Below, piece after piece: positions 47,685 through 57,109 of a stretch of DNA of 64,000 nucleotides. The notes under the pieces were generated by a model. That model had not been told where the DNA came from. It made no database searches and saw nothing but the letters and a program-made list of their open reading frames with translations. Each line of letters begins with the position of its first letter. Position 1 is the stretch's first letter. Position numbers and translations under genes: made by a program. Origin of the DNA: Shewanella maritima (GTDB taxonomy: Bacteria > Pseudomonadota > Gammaproteobacteria > Enterobacterales > Shewanellaceae); assembly GCF_004295345.1 (NCBI RefSeq), contig NZ_CP036200.1, positions 2,315,001-2,379,000 on the forward strand, given 5' to 3'.

Positions 47685-48632
47685 CTAGATAGCGAAGTTT
47701 TGCCCTGCGTAAAGAATGAACATACGCAGGCACATCATGCCACCTACAGCACATAGGCCAGATAGGTAAAAGGCTTGCGACGAGTGACTAAATTGCTTAC
47801 CCGTTGCAAAGTTCAGTAGCAAAGGACCACCAAAACCTAAGCCCACCACGCCTAACCAGAACACCATAGACCAGGTACCAGTATGGAATGCTTCAAATGC
47901 ACTTTGTGCACCCGCATTACCAGTCGCTAACGACATGATGATCATGAATAGGAACAGTGCTTCGGCAAACATGATTGGCCATTCAGCGCCATGTAAGATC
48001 TTCATATCTTGACTGTGTAAGTCTTCTTTGAAGATACCTACCGCTAGCATTTTCGCTGCCGCTGCACCCGCTGATAAACCAGAGGCCACAAACAGTGCAG
48101 GCAATACCGAAGTATTGATGATCGGGAAGCGAACTAGCGCCGAGATTAAGAAGCCGGTGTATGCACAAACCGCTAATGCAAGTGCTAATACCGCATACTC
48201 ACATGGGCGACGAATGCCTTTAAGCTTGTCAATCACTGGCACCAACGGGCGCAGCAAAGGTATTTGCTTAATTTCTTCTTCCAGCGCAAACAGCGCCATT
48301 AATGCTGTAAGCGGAATATACGCAGTTAGCGCGATTACACCGACAGACATCACCGAATTTAGGTTGTAGTAAACCAAAATACGCCAGAAGAACAGTGGGT
48401 TAGTTAAGTCTAAAACCAGACAAAGCATACCCAAAGCAATCGTGGCAAATGACACTAACGACGCCGCTTTTAAAAATGGCGTGTTAGTGGTTTGCTGCTT
48501 ATAAAAGCGGATAAATAATGCAACTGCTAATGCACCACCTGAAATACCTGCAAAGAACAGGTACACAGCAATTGGCCAAGGCCAAGCGATGCCATCAGAT
48601 AACCCCATAGTGAATTCAATAGTTCCGTCCAT
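47685..48632 (-). CDS. sirD: NrfD/PsrC-type menaquinol-oxidising membrane subunit
   Basis: 315 aa with eight to nine membrane helices; NrfD/PsrC family (WPWPIAVYLFFAGISGGA near the N-terminus). With the ferredoxin-like SirC it should take electrons from menaquinol and pass them to SirA in the periplasm. It starts 3 bp after sirC. Confidence 0.92.
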   Translation of the reverse strand: MDGTIEFTMGLSDGIAWPWPIAVYLFFAGISGGALAVALFIRFYKQQTTNTPFLKAASLVSFATIALGMLCLVLDLTNPLFFWRILVYYNLNSVMSVGVIALTAYIPLTALMALFALEEEIKQIPLLRPLVPVIDKLKGIRRPCEYAVLALALAVCAYTGFLISALVRFPIINTSVLPALFVASGLSAGAAAAKMLAVGIFKEDLHSQDMKILHGAEWPIMFAEALFLFMIIMSLATGNAGAQSAFEAFHTGTWSMVFWLGVVGLGFGGPLLLNFATGKQFSHSSQAFYLSGLCAVGGMMCLRMFILYAGQNFAI

Positions 48633-48635
48633 TTC

Positions 48636-49340
48636 TTATACTCCCTGTTTAACAATTGGGATGTAACGCAGGCTAGGCTGAGTACCAAAGTGCGACTTAA
48701 TCCGCACCGAGTCTTTTACAGCAAGAAGCTTGTTTACATAAGAAGTTGGATCGTTAGCGTCACCAAAGATAAGGGCATCGTAACGACAGCTCTGCACACA
48801 GGCTGGTAACTCGCCTTTTGCCAGTTTGCTTTCAAGGCAGAAGTCACAGTTATCAGCTACATCAGTTTCTTTGTTGATGTAACGCGCATCGTATGGGCAA
48901 GCAGCAATACAGTACTTACAACCCGCACATTTAGCTTTGTCCATAGTCACAATGCCGGTCTTAGCATCACGGTGCGCCGCGCCTGTTGGGCAGACTGTCA
49001 CACATGGTGCGTTTTGACATTGCTGACATGACACACGAACATATTTGCGTTCACACTCGCAGCTAGTTTTGCCACATTGTGGACAAACCTGCCCTTCAAC
49101 GCCGCCACTTTGCTGCTCCATCATTACCCGAGATTTACCTTCGGGTAGATTGTTTGCTTGATTACAGGCAACTTTACAGTCGCCACAACCAACACATTTA
49201 TTTTGGTCAAACACCATTATGTAATGTGGTTGGTTGCTGTTTTTGTCCTCGTCGACAGAGCTACACCCTAGGGGTGCAACGATCAACGAGCCAGCACCTA
49301 AAAATTTTAGGAACCGTCGTCTCTCTAAATTTTCACTCAC
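48636..49340 (-). CDS. sirC: NrfC-like periplasmic iron-sulfur protein
   Basis: About 234 aa. GTG 49340 is preferred because GGAGG sits 5-6 nt before it; ATG 49352 lacks a clear RBS. A Tat-type signal (ERRRFLKFLGAG) ends with a Cys (APLGC) that could be a lipobox. Four 4Fe-4S motifs of the NrfC/PsrB type follow: CVGCGDCKVAC; an insertion-bearing CQQCQNAPCVTVCP; CAGCKYCIAACP; and CDFCLESKLAKGELPAC. An extra Cys-rich insert (CPQCGKTSCEC) lies between the first two. Partner of SirD. Confidence 0.92.
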   Translation of the reverse strand: MSENLERRRFLKFLGAGSLIVAPLGCSSVDEDKNSNQPHYIMVFDQNKCVGCGDCKVACNQANNLPEGKSRVMMEQQSGGVEGQVCPQCGKTSCECERKYVRVSCQQCQNAPCVTVCPTGAAHRDAKTGIVTMDKAKCAGCKYCIAACPYDARYINKETDVADNCDFCLESKLAKGELPACVQSCRYDALIFGDANDPTSYVNKLLAVKDSVRIKSHFGTQPSLRYIPIVKQGV

Positions 49341-49393
49341 AGCATCCTCCATCTGTCAGCTAATGCTGACTTCTTGTAACCTTTTTGATGACT

Positions 49394-50095
49394 CTACTCA
49401 GATGCAGTCACGGTTTGGTTAGCTATATTTTGCTCAGCTTTCAAGATTGCATTTTCAATTGATGCGCGGTTAATGCTTAGGTTGTTGCTGTCCAATAATT
49501 GCTGCCAATGGCTAATGGCTCTGTGAAAATCCTTATTCAAAAAGGCATCAGTAGCGATTAGCAGCAAAGATTGAACTTCATTTGGATCGAGTGCGAGTGC
49601 TTGCGCCAAGACCAGCTTGACCTCAATACTCATATCTCGACCATCACGGTAATAGAGTGCATTGGCTTTCATACCTAATACTTCTGCGTCCTGCTCTATT
49701 GCCAGTAATTTGTTTAAGGTGTCGACCGATTCGGCATATTTACCGCCTTCGGCATAGGCGTGGGCAAGATTCAGCAGCGCCACTTTGTTTAGTGGCTGCT
49801 CGCTGACTTCGCGGGCGTTCTTGTTAATGTCGGCAGCGATAAGGTAATCAATGTTTTCATCTACAAACCCTTGATCCCATTCGCTAAAACGCCCTAATTG
49901 CCCATAAATAAAAAGAGGAACAAGCAGCAGCACTAAGGTGAGCATACTCGGCAGTTCTAACCAAGATAGCGAAGGGAGGATAGGGATAGATTGGCCTTCA
50001 TTATCTTGTTGTTCCACCACGGAGAAACGGTGTGCCCAAAGCGGAGCAATAAAGCAAAGCAGGGTGATTGCCATCGCAATAGCCAGTAAACTCAT
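49394..50095 (-). CDS. TPR membrane protein, CcmI/NrfG-like
   Basis: 233 aa from ATG 50095 (AGGAG 6 nt upstream; the frame is open 12 codons further). Two N-terminal membrane helices (about 5-25 and 48-65) are followed by TPR repeats (about 90-215). The plan matches CcmI (CycH), which feeds apocytochrome to the CcmFH haem lyase. It would complete the dedicated CcmF/H/G set transcribed on the other side of sirA. Confidence 0.82.
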   Translation of the reverse strand: MSLLAIAMAITLLCFIAPLWAHRFSVVEQQDNEGQSIPILPSLSWLELPSMLTLVLLLVPLFIYGQLGRFSEWDQGFVDENIDYLIAADINKNAREVSEQPLNKVALLNLAHAYAEGGKYAESVDTLNKLLAIEQDAEVLGMKANALYYRDGRDMSIEVKLVLAQALALDPNEVQSLLLIATDAFLNKDFHRAISHWQQLLDSNNLSINRASIENAILKAEQNIANQTVTASE

Positions 50096-50243
50096 ACCAA
50101 TCTCCTGCTTGTTCCTGTGAAAGTGGCGCACTGCATCAGGCAGTGCGGAAGTGTCTCGCTAGCGACAATTGGCTGGATAGTTGAGGAGGTGCCAATGTTT
50201 CGCTAACAGCACTTGTTTATTTATATAAAGCTAGTTTTGCTGC

Positions 50244-51011
50244 TTACTTGTGGAATGAACCCATACCGCCCATGCCCATTCCACCCATGCTGTGGTGAGT
50301 GCTGCCAGGCTCTTCAACCTTTACTAGCTCTACTTCAAAAATCAGCGTTGAGTTAGGTGGAATAATACCGACCTCTTTTTCGCCATACGCTAGCTCTGCA
50401 GGAATGGTTAAACGGTATTTAGAGCCTTCAGGCATTAAACCTAAACCTTCTTTCCAACCTTCAATTACCGTCATTAGTGGGAAGCGGTTTGGCTCGTCAC
50501 GTTCAAAAGAATCATCAAACACAGTGCCGTCAATTAGCTGGCCTTTGTAGTGCACAGTGACAATGTCTGACTCTAGCGGGGTTTTACCCTCGCCTTTGGT
50601 GATCACTTCATATTGCAAGCCAGTAGCGGTTTCGTTGACGCCATCTTTTGACTTGTTGTCAGCTAGGAACGCCTTACCTTGCTCTAGATTATCTGCGGCG
50701 ATTTTAGCTGTGCGCGCTTCTTTCGCGGCGTTTAACACTTCGGCGCGAGCATTAAGGTGGGTCAGAATTTCTTCGTCGGTCATCTTGGTTTCGTTTTTAA
50801 GTGCATCGACTACACCAGCAATCACAGTGTCGACTTTCACTTCTGCGCCTAGATCAACCTGACTATAGATACGGCTAGAGATGTATTTACCTACTGATGC
50901 GCCCAAAGCGTATGAGGCATCATCCACTTCGTTAGCTTGAACAAATAGGCTGCTGCCACATAACGCAGCGACACAAGTTAACTTAAAGGTGTTTTTGATT
51001 AAGGTTTTCAT
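50244..51011 (-). CDS. Periplasmic FKBP-type peptidyl-prolyl isomerase with Met/His-rich tail
   Basis: 255 aa with a signal peptide ending at FVQANEV. An FKBP_N dimerisation domain (about 27-125) and a C-terminal FKBP domain (about 130-235, VTVHYKGQLIDGTVFDDS and AELAYGEKEVG) are present, as in FkpA/FklB. The C-terminus adds HHSMGGMGMGGMGSFHK, a Met/His tail that looks suited to Cu(I). That tail is unusual for FkpA. Position inside the cluster suggests it folds or metallates SirA. Confidence 0.92.
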   Translation of the reverse strand: MKTLIKNTFKLTCVAALCGSSLFVQANEVDDASYALGASVGKYISSRIYSQVDLGAEVKVDTVIAGVVDALKNETKMTDEEILTHLNARAEVLNAAKEARTAKIAADNLEQGKAFLADNKSKDGVNETATGLQYEVITKGEGKTPLESDIVTVHYKGQLIDGTVFDDSFERDEPNRFPLMTVIEGWKEGLGLMPEGSKYRLTIPAELAYGEKEVGIIPPNSTLIFEVELVKVEEPGSTHHSMGGMGMGGMGSFHK

Positions 51012-51178
51012 TAGTTGCTCTCTCTACAAATCTTGCTAAATGTTTTTGCTAAAGCTTTGCTATGGTTTTTTACTAAACACTTTTGCTTTGGGCGTTTGGA
51101 TATGTTCTTGTTGTTATTATGTTTATTGTGGTTTTCACCACGGCTGTTGCTTTCGTCCTAAGGTTTTCGTTCTAGGCT

Positions 51179-51604
51179 TTAAGGCTTCTCAATAGGCCTG
51201 CCTGATAAACGCCAACCATAAATACCTTCGTGCATCCGCATTACCTGGGTGTAGCCGAGTTTCAGCGCTTCATGTGCGGCAATTTCACTGGCATTACATA
51301 AGCGGTTTGCGCAGTAGAACACCATAGGTGTGTCTTTCTTTTCTGGCAGTAGTGCTTTCCAGTCGGATACATTGAAAAAAATCGCGCCAGGGATATATCC
51401 TTCTCCCCAAAGTTCTAGGGTATTTACATCAAAAAACATCACATTTGGGTCTTCTAGTAACAGCTCTGCATGGCGCAGACCTATGTGCTGTAATTCGTGT
51501 TCATATTGATGAACTGGCTGCATATCTCCGCCGCCACCAGCGCTAACACTAAAACCACAAACACTCAGTAAACTTGCGAGTAATATGCTGATAGTGTTTT
51601 TCAT
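51179..51604 (-). CDS. Exported rhodanese-domain protein
   Basis: 141 aa from ATG 51604 (GGAGG at ideal spacing; the longer frame is not needed). A Sec signal (LSVCGFSVSAGG) precedes a single rhodanese domain (DVNTLELWGEGYIPGAIFFNVSDW type). The active-site loop VFYCANRLCNAS carries the catalytic Cys and a second Cys five residues later. It is periplasmic, and sulfur-transfer or redox work linked to sulfite or copper chemistry is inferred. Confidence 0.85.
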   Translation of the reverse strand: MKNTISILLASLLSVCGFSVSAGGGGDMQPVHQYEHELQHIGLRHAELLLEDPNVMFFDVNTLELWGEGYIPGAIFFNVSDWKALLPEKKDTPMVFYCANRLCNASEIAAHEALKLGYTQVMRMHEGIYGWRLSGRPIEKP

Positions 51605-51699
51605 ACTTGCCTCCAATAATCCCGATACAATCCATAGTGGCAATGCACCGGGTAGTTGTGGGTATCATCCTTGACAAGTGCGCTCAACAAGGTGAGTTG

Positions 51700-51865
51700 T
51701 AATACCAATCAGCATAAGCATGTGAACATTCTTACTGGTTAAAACCGCTTATAACTTCGTTAGAAACTTTGAAGGTAGAACAACTAACTCGCTGCAGTTT
51801 CTGCCTTGTTCTAAGCGATTTTTTCTGCGTAATCTCTGCTCACTTATTTACCCCGATTGGTATTA
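51700..51865. mobile_element. MITE-like element with TAATACCAATC terminal inverted repeats
   Basis: An 11-bp perfect inverted repeat (51700-51710 and 51855-51865) bounds 166 bp without coding potential. It fills nearly all the gap between the rhodanese start and the sirA stop. A similar TTATTTACCCC-ATTGG end occurs degenerately near 39388. It may separate sirA transcription from the downstream genes. Confidence 0.65.
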
Positions 51866-51891
51866 AGCGCAGTGTCCTTTTTCACTCCCAA

Positions 51892-53916
51892 TTAGTAGCC
51901 GTTTTGGTCAATGATGTTTTGCGCTTGCGTTACGTATGTTTGCGCAGCATCAAGACGTTTTTGACTGTAGCGGAATCCGTGTACACCCCAAGAACCGTCA
52001 GCCTTGATTAGGTCAACTGCGTCTTGTGCTTTCTCAATCAGTAGTAGTACTTGAGTCTTGTCTTCAGTCGCTAACTTAGTGACTTCTAGTAGTTTCTCGA
52101 TACGTACAATTGATTGGCTAACTTCTTCGTACACTTCTTTGATTGGTTTTTGCCACTTCATGACTTCGCCGTAGATTTGAACTTGGTCTTTGTAGTGCAG
52201 ACCAGTTTCAAGCTCTGACTGGAATTGGCTGTGACAACCTTTGTTCTCTACCACGTCGTGGTCAGAAATCGCGGTACGTGCACAAGACCACATTAAGTCA
52301 AGGTATGGGCGACCATCTTCGTCTTTGGCAACAGTCCAACCTTTACCGGCGTCAGGGCCTTGAGTACGAGGCTCACCTTCTGGTGGGTTAAGCGTCTTGC
52401 GCTCTGGGTCTACGTCAATCTTCCACATGTGAGACTTACGTACAGCGTCGAAACCAGCATGGTCTGGGAACTGCATTGCTTTGAAGTTCTCACAGCTACC
52501 CATGTTAGGCATGTGACAGCTTTGACAAGTTTGCTCTGAGTGAGTGTCGGTATTGCTAGCAATTAGGGTTTGCGCTTCGTGACAATCAGTACATTGCTTC
52601 TTCAACTTAGGCTTAGTAATGCCAGACATCCAAGAACCGTCTGTTACTTCGTGCGGATCGTGACAAGTCGTACAACGCATGCCTTTCTCGTAGTGAGCAG
52701 AACCATACATTTGCGAACCTTCAGTACCACAAGAAGGACATAGCGACTTCATCTTCACGCCGAATGCTAGCTCAGGCTTGCCTTTTTCAGCTGCGTATTC
52801 AGTCTTGGTTGGGTCGTATTGGAAACGTTGGTGACAACGTTCACAGTTAGATTGAATACCACCGGTACCACCATCTAAGTGACCACCAGCGCCGTGACAT
52901 TCTTCACAAGCAATACCTTTAGAAATAGTGTGCTCTTGAAGCTTCTTAGGATCGCCAAGTGCGTCAAAGAACTCTTGCTTAGATTGGAAATCAAACTTAA
53001 AGGTATGACAGATTTCACAGTAAGAAGATGCAGGTTGGAACAGCATTTCTTTGCGGTATTTAGCACCGTATGAGCTCATACCTTGTTGATGCGAACCTGA
53101 GTAACCGAAGTCTTCAATGGTTAGAGGGAATTCAGGAATAGCATCGTTAATTTTTTTCGACATTTCAGGGGTTAACCACTCAGCCCAGCCGCGAGAGAAC
53201 TGGTTAGCGCCGGCAACCATTTTACCCGTGCCGTCACGTAGCAAACCGCCTTCAATGTGGTATGTACCACGTACTAGATACGCATCAATGAAACCATACT
53301 TAGTACGAGGTGTACCTACAGTCGCGTAAATTGCATCTGGAGTGATACCGTCAGGTAAGATAGAGGTATCTTTGGTGTCGTACATAGTACGTTCGATATC
53401 GTTATCAACCTCTGGGTGTTCACCAGGGAAACGAATCGTTTTAGCGTGACGTGAGCGTTTCCACTTCTCATACTGAGTCGCGTGACACTCGGCACATTTT
53501 TCTGGGCCTACGAAGTTGTTTGGGTAATCAAGAATAGACTTAGCACCTAAACGGTACTGAACCGAACGAGGTTTACCGTCTAACTTACTATATGCAGGGC
53601 TTTTACCTGTATCTAAATACTCTTCACCACGGTCACTGATGTGGTAATCACCCACTAAGTTGCCTGACTGTTGGTATTTAAACATCGGGTGATTTTCGAA
53701 TAAGAAGTCAAATAGCTCTTCTTCTTGAACGATATAATCTTGTAAGGTTTTAACGCCGTTAATGCGTTCAGTCCCGTTATATTCCGCAATCGCTTTTTTG
53801 GCTGACTCACCCATCTCAGGGATACTGTTATATTTACCACCAGCAGCGTTTACGTTAGCAATGGCACCGAAACAAAATAGCGCGCTTAAAGCTACCTTGT
53901 GTTTCCATTGTTTCAT
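51892..53916 (-). CDS. sirA: Octahaem dissimilatory sulfite reductase SirA (MccA family)
   Basis: 674-675 aa; two ATGs overlap, and ATG 53916 has better spacing from AGGAG. The Sec signal is cut near NVNAAGG. Seven CXXCH haem sites (first Cys about 142, 301, 338, 359, 416, 443 and 465) plus one CX15CH site (C546, C562-H563) give eight haems. The last is the hallmark of the MccA/SirA active-site haem. Non-haem cysteines C394/C397 (CPSCGTEG) and C476 (MGSCENF) are candidates for the Cu(I) ligands known in MccA. MccA reduces sulfite to sulfide with six electrons. It is flanked by its own maturation and electron-transfer genes. Confidence 0.95.
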   Translation of the reverse strand: MKQWKHKVALSALFCFGAIANVNAAGGKYNSIPEMGESAKKAIAEYNGTERINGVKTLQDYIVQEEELFDFLFENHPMFKYQQSGNLVGDYHISDRGEEYLDTGKSPAYSKLDGKPRSVQYRLGAKSILDYPNNFVGPEKCAECHATQYEKWKRSRHAKTIRFPGEHPEVDNDIERTMYDTKDTSILPDGITPDAIYATVGTPRTKYGFIDAYLVRGTYHIEGGLLRDGTGKMVAGANQFSRGWAEWLTPEMSKKINDAIPEFPLTIEDFGYSGSHQQGMSSYGAKYRKEMLFQPASSYCEICHTFKFDFQSKQEFFDALGDPKKLQEHTISKGIACEECHGAGGHLDGGTGGIQSNCERCHQRFQYDPTKTEYAAEKGKPELAFGVKMKSLCPSCGTEGSQMYGSAHYEKGMRCTTCHDPHEVTDGSWMSGITKPKLKKQCTDCHEAQTLIASNTDTHSEQTCQSCHMPNMGSCENFKAMQFPDHAGFDAVRKSHMWKIDVDPERKTLNPPEGEPRTQGPDAGKGWTVAKDEDGRPYLDLMWSCARTAISDHDVVENKGCHSQFQSELETGLHYKDQVQIYGEVMKWQKPIKEVYEEVSQSIVRIEKLLEVTKLATEDKTQVLLLIEKAQDAVDLIKADGSWGVHGFRYSQKRLDAAQTYVTQAQNIIDQNGY

Positions 53917-54573
53917 CATTCACTCCTAAAATTTTTATTTGGTTTTTGTTCCGTTAACTAACAACCCATCCTTTGTGTTGTTACTTGTTGGAATAACTAA
54001 ACCTAACCGTTCATCAAACGACTTATACAACTGAGCAAGGCCTATTCTTCATAAAAAAACCAACAAAAACTTGAGCTAGCGCACAAGGATTTTTCGCTTA
54101 TATCTAAAGAGATATAAACAAATAAATATCAAACAAAATCATACATATACAAAACCAAACTCAACTACTCTTTAGTAATAAAGTTGCTGTTTTTAGATCT
54201 AAAAACAGCTAAAACGGTGCTTTTAATTTTCAAAAGTTGTCTAGCAAAAATTAACTTGGAGCGGCTCACAGAATCTCAGAATTAAGTGCTTTAAGGTGGC
54301 ACGAGAGCAAAGCAGTGACAGCTTAGTAAGGGACTTTTGAATGGTATTAACCAGGTTTCCCCGGCTTATTTAACGTAAGAATGAATAAGTGAGTTGAACA
54401 TTGTTTAGCGATTTACCCGCTGTAATTTTTCGCCTTAGTGCACGGTTGAGTTACTCCTTAGTCGTTACTCAATAGTAAAAGCGCATGCATGTGCAGACTG
54501 TATATAAAGAGTACGGTTTAACAAGGTTCACTTATGCGGGTCGTCTAGAGTATTAACCAAGAGTGAGCTACCC
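53917..54573. other. Divergent promoter region between sirA and the haem-lyase operon
   Basis: 657 bp, AT-rich. No gene is seen. It must contain promoters for both operons. No certain CRP, FNR or ArcA site could be picked out by eye. Confidence 0.55.
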
Positions 54574-56583
54574 ATGATTGCTGAAATAGGTCTATTGCTA
54601 CTGATCATTGCCCTGGTGATTTCAGCATCACTGAGTTTATTACCGCTATTTAGCCATTTCGCAGCAAAAAGGCGAGCACCTAACAAGGCAATACTTGGTC
54701 AATGTGAGCCAAAGCTAAATCCGTACATTGCACTGCTTACTCATTTAAATACACTGGCGCTATGCGGCGCATTTGCCATTTTGGTGTATGTATTAGTCGT
54801 GAGTGACTTCTCGGTTGCCTACGTGGCCAACCACTCAAACACCCAACTGCCAATGATCTTCAAAGTCGCTGCAGCCTGGGGCGGGCATGAAGGGTCAATG
54901 CTACTGTGGATTGTTGCCACTGCTGTATTGGCGAGCATTTTTGTGGTGAAAAACCGCAATAAGCCTCAATTTTGCAGCCACTTTAGCGCTGCGATAGCAC
55001 TTATCTTATTGGGCTTTTTAGCCTTCTTACTGTTTACCTCAAATCCATTTGAGCGCCTGCTGCCCAATATTCCAGTTGAAGGACGCGACCTAAACCCAAT
55101 ATTGCAAGACATCGGCCTAGTATTTCACCCACCACTGCTGTTCATGGGCTATGTGGGATTAACCATTTGTTTTGCCGCTACCATTGCCTGCTTACTCGAT
55201 ACAGGTAAGCAGTTACACAACAACATGTTGTCGCTACGCCCATGGGCGCTGTTTGCCTGGATTACACTAACCGGCGGCAACGCCTTTGGCTCATGGTGGG
55301 CTTATAACGAGCTAGGCTGGGGCGGCTGGTGGTTCTGGGATCCGGTTGAGAATGCTTCATTCATTCCCTGGTTAGTTGCTACCGCTTACGTGCACAGCTT
55401 ATGGTTAACGCAAACCCAGCGCCGCTTTTACGCCAGCACCGCCTTTATTGGCTTGCTTGGTTTTAGCCTATGTTTGCTCGGCACCTTTTTGGTTCGCTCA
55501 GGCGTGGTGCAATCGGTACATGCCTTTGCGTCAGACCCAAGCCGCGGCATCTCTATTCTTACCCTGCTATTTGTAAGTTGTTGTGGTGGCTATACCCTAT
55601 TTGTCGCTAAATACTCTATGCTCGCAAATCAAGGAGTTAATAACCGCAACGCTCAAACCAACACCGCGGCAATGAGTGTTTTTCTTGGCATTTTGTTATT
55701 GGTGATTGCAGCGCTGTCGGTGCTGCTCGGTACCTGCTATCCACTCATCTTTGATGTGCTTTTTGGACGTACTATTTCTGTGGGTGCGCCTTACTTTAAT
55801 AGCTTATTCATCCCTATGGTGGCGCTAATTAGTATCGTAATGGGGCTTGCTCCTTGCCTGCGCTTTAAACAACAAGCGAGTTTTAAACCTATCATGCTTG
55901 CAGCTGCAGCGATAAGTTTTGGTGCCAGCCTAGCTGTGACTCTTCCCTTAGCATTAGGTTTTCAGGCTGCGCTGGGTGTGTTTGCAGCTTGCTTCCTTGC
56001 TATAACCCTTGGCTATTGTGCCTATCAGGCGATTAAAACCTCACAAATCAATTCACGCTTTATTGGTATGTTTATCGCCCACCTTGGTTTAGTGGTATCT
56101 ATTATTGGTGCAACGGTCGTTAGCAACTTTGAGCAAGAAGAACTGCTGCGAATGGGCCCTGGGCAAGGCAAAGAGCTGGCCGGTTACACCTTTATTTACC
56201 GCTCAACAGAGCAAGTGTCGCACCCTAGCTATGAGGCAATTCAAGCCAACATTGAAGTACAAGACAGCCTGGAAAACACGATTAGCTTTATCACACCACA
56301 AAGGCGCACCTTTAACACCAATGCCATGCAGCTATCGGCGGCGGGTGTTTACCGCCAATGGTATGGCGACTTATACGTGTCTATGGGACAAGCACTTAGC
56401 GATAGCGAATACCTTATCCGCATCAACTATAAACCGTTAGTCAGCTGGATTTGGTTAGGCGCAATATTAATGATGTTTGGCGGCGTGGTGAGCATGCTAA
56501 ACAAGGCCTTAGTCACTCGTCGCCAATACTCAGTAACAAAGACAAGTAAAACGGTTAAGCAGGAGGCAACTCATGCTATGTAG
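54574..56583 (+). CDS. CcmF-like cytochrome c haem lyase dedicated to SirA
   Basis: 669 aa with about 14-15 membrane helices. The haem-handling WWD motif is clear (WGGWWFWDPVENASFIPW, near residue 245), as are the conserved periplasmic His regions (VFHPPLLFMGYVG and VHAFASDP). Overall this is CcmF rather than CcmC. Position divergent from sirA and beside CcmH- and CcmG-like genes suggests a dedicated lyase for the CX15CH haem, as genetic work on sir genes in Shewanella proposed. Confidence 0.92.
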   Translation: MIAEIGLLLLIIALVISASLSLLPLFSHFAAKRRAPNKAILGQCEPKLNPYIALLTHLNTLALCGAFAILVYVLVVSDFSVAYVANHSNTQLPMIFKVAAAWGGHEGSMLLWIVATAVLASIFVVKNRNKPQFCSHFSAAIALILLGFLAFLLFTSNPFERLLPNIPVEGRDLNPILQDIGLVFHPPLLFMGYVGLTICFAATIACLLDTGKQLHNNMLSLRPWALFAWITLTGGNAFGSWWAYNELGWGGWWFWDPVENASFIPWLVATAYVHSLWLTQTQRRFYASTAFIGLLGFSLCLLGTFLVRSGVVQSVHAFASDPSRGISILTLLFVSCCGGYTLFVAKYSMLANQGVNNRNAQTNTAAMSVFLGILLLVIAALSVLLGTCYPLIFDVLFGRTISVGAPYFNSLFIPMVALISIVMGLAPCLRFKQQASFKPIMLAAAAISFGASLAVTLPLALGFQAALGVFAACFLAITLGYCAYQAIKTSQINSRFIGMFIAHLGLVVSIIGATVVSNFEQEELLRMGPGQGKELAGYTFIYRSTEQVSHPSYEAIQANIEVQDSLENTISFITPQRRTFNTNAMQLSAAGVYRQWYGDLYVSMGQALSDSEYLIRINYKPLVSWIWLGAILMMFGGVVSMLNKALVTRRQYSVTKTSKTVKQEATHAM

Positions 56584-57109
56584 ATTAAAAACTATGTTGC
56601 TGTGCTTGCTGCTAGGCAGTGCTAGCCTAGTCGCGCTAAATGCCAATGCCCAAATCAATAGCACCGAAATCAGTAGCACCAAAGTCAACAGTGCTCCAAT
56701 CAATAACGCGGCAATGCAGGCGCCCAAACATTACACTCAAGAGCAGATAAAGACGCTCGGGTTTGAAATCGCCAAAGAGCTGCGCTGTCCAGCTTCCATT
56801 AACCAAAACTTATTGGACTCTCAAGCGCCGATAGCCAACGAGTTAAAAGCTGAAATTTTCTTGCAGCTGGAACAAGGCAAGTCAAAACAAGCGATCATCG
56901 AATTTATGGTGGCTCGCTTTGGCGAGCAGATTCACTACATGCCAACGCTAAATGCCAGCACTAGCGCCTTGTTTATTATCCCTATCTTTATGGTGCTGTT
57001 AGCTATTGTCTGGCTAGTGGCTCAGCAAATGCGTCAATCTCGCTGTGCTAACAAGCTTCAAGGCTCGCCACAGCAACGCCTGATGACTGAGGAAAAAACT
57101 CATGAATAA
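56573..57109 (+). CDS. CcmH-like protein lacking the second active-site cysteine
   Basis: 178 aa with a signal peptide (about 1-27), a low-complexity Asn/Ser-rich stretch, a CcmH domain (about 52-125) and one C-terminal membrane helix (about 137-155). Canonical CcmH has LRCxxCQNQ; here the motif is LRCPASINQN, with C72 kept and Ser75 in the second position. The GKSKQAIIEFMVARFGEQI segment is typical of the family. AGGAGG precedes the start, which overlaps the ccmF-like stop by 11 bp. A one-Cys CcmH cannot make the usual intramolecular disulfide. Confidence 0.88.
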   Translation: MLCRLKTMLLCLLLGSASLVALNANAQINSTEISSTKVNSAPINNAAMQAPKHYTQEQIKTLGFEIAKELRCPASINQNLLDSQAPIANELKAEIFLQLEQGKSKQAIIEFMVARFGEQIHYMPTLNASTSALFIIPIFMVLLAIVWLVAQQMRQSRCANKLQGSPQQRLMTEEKTHE

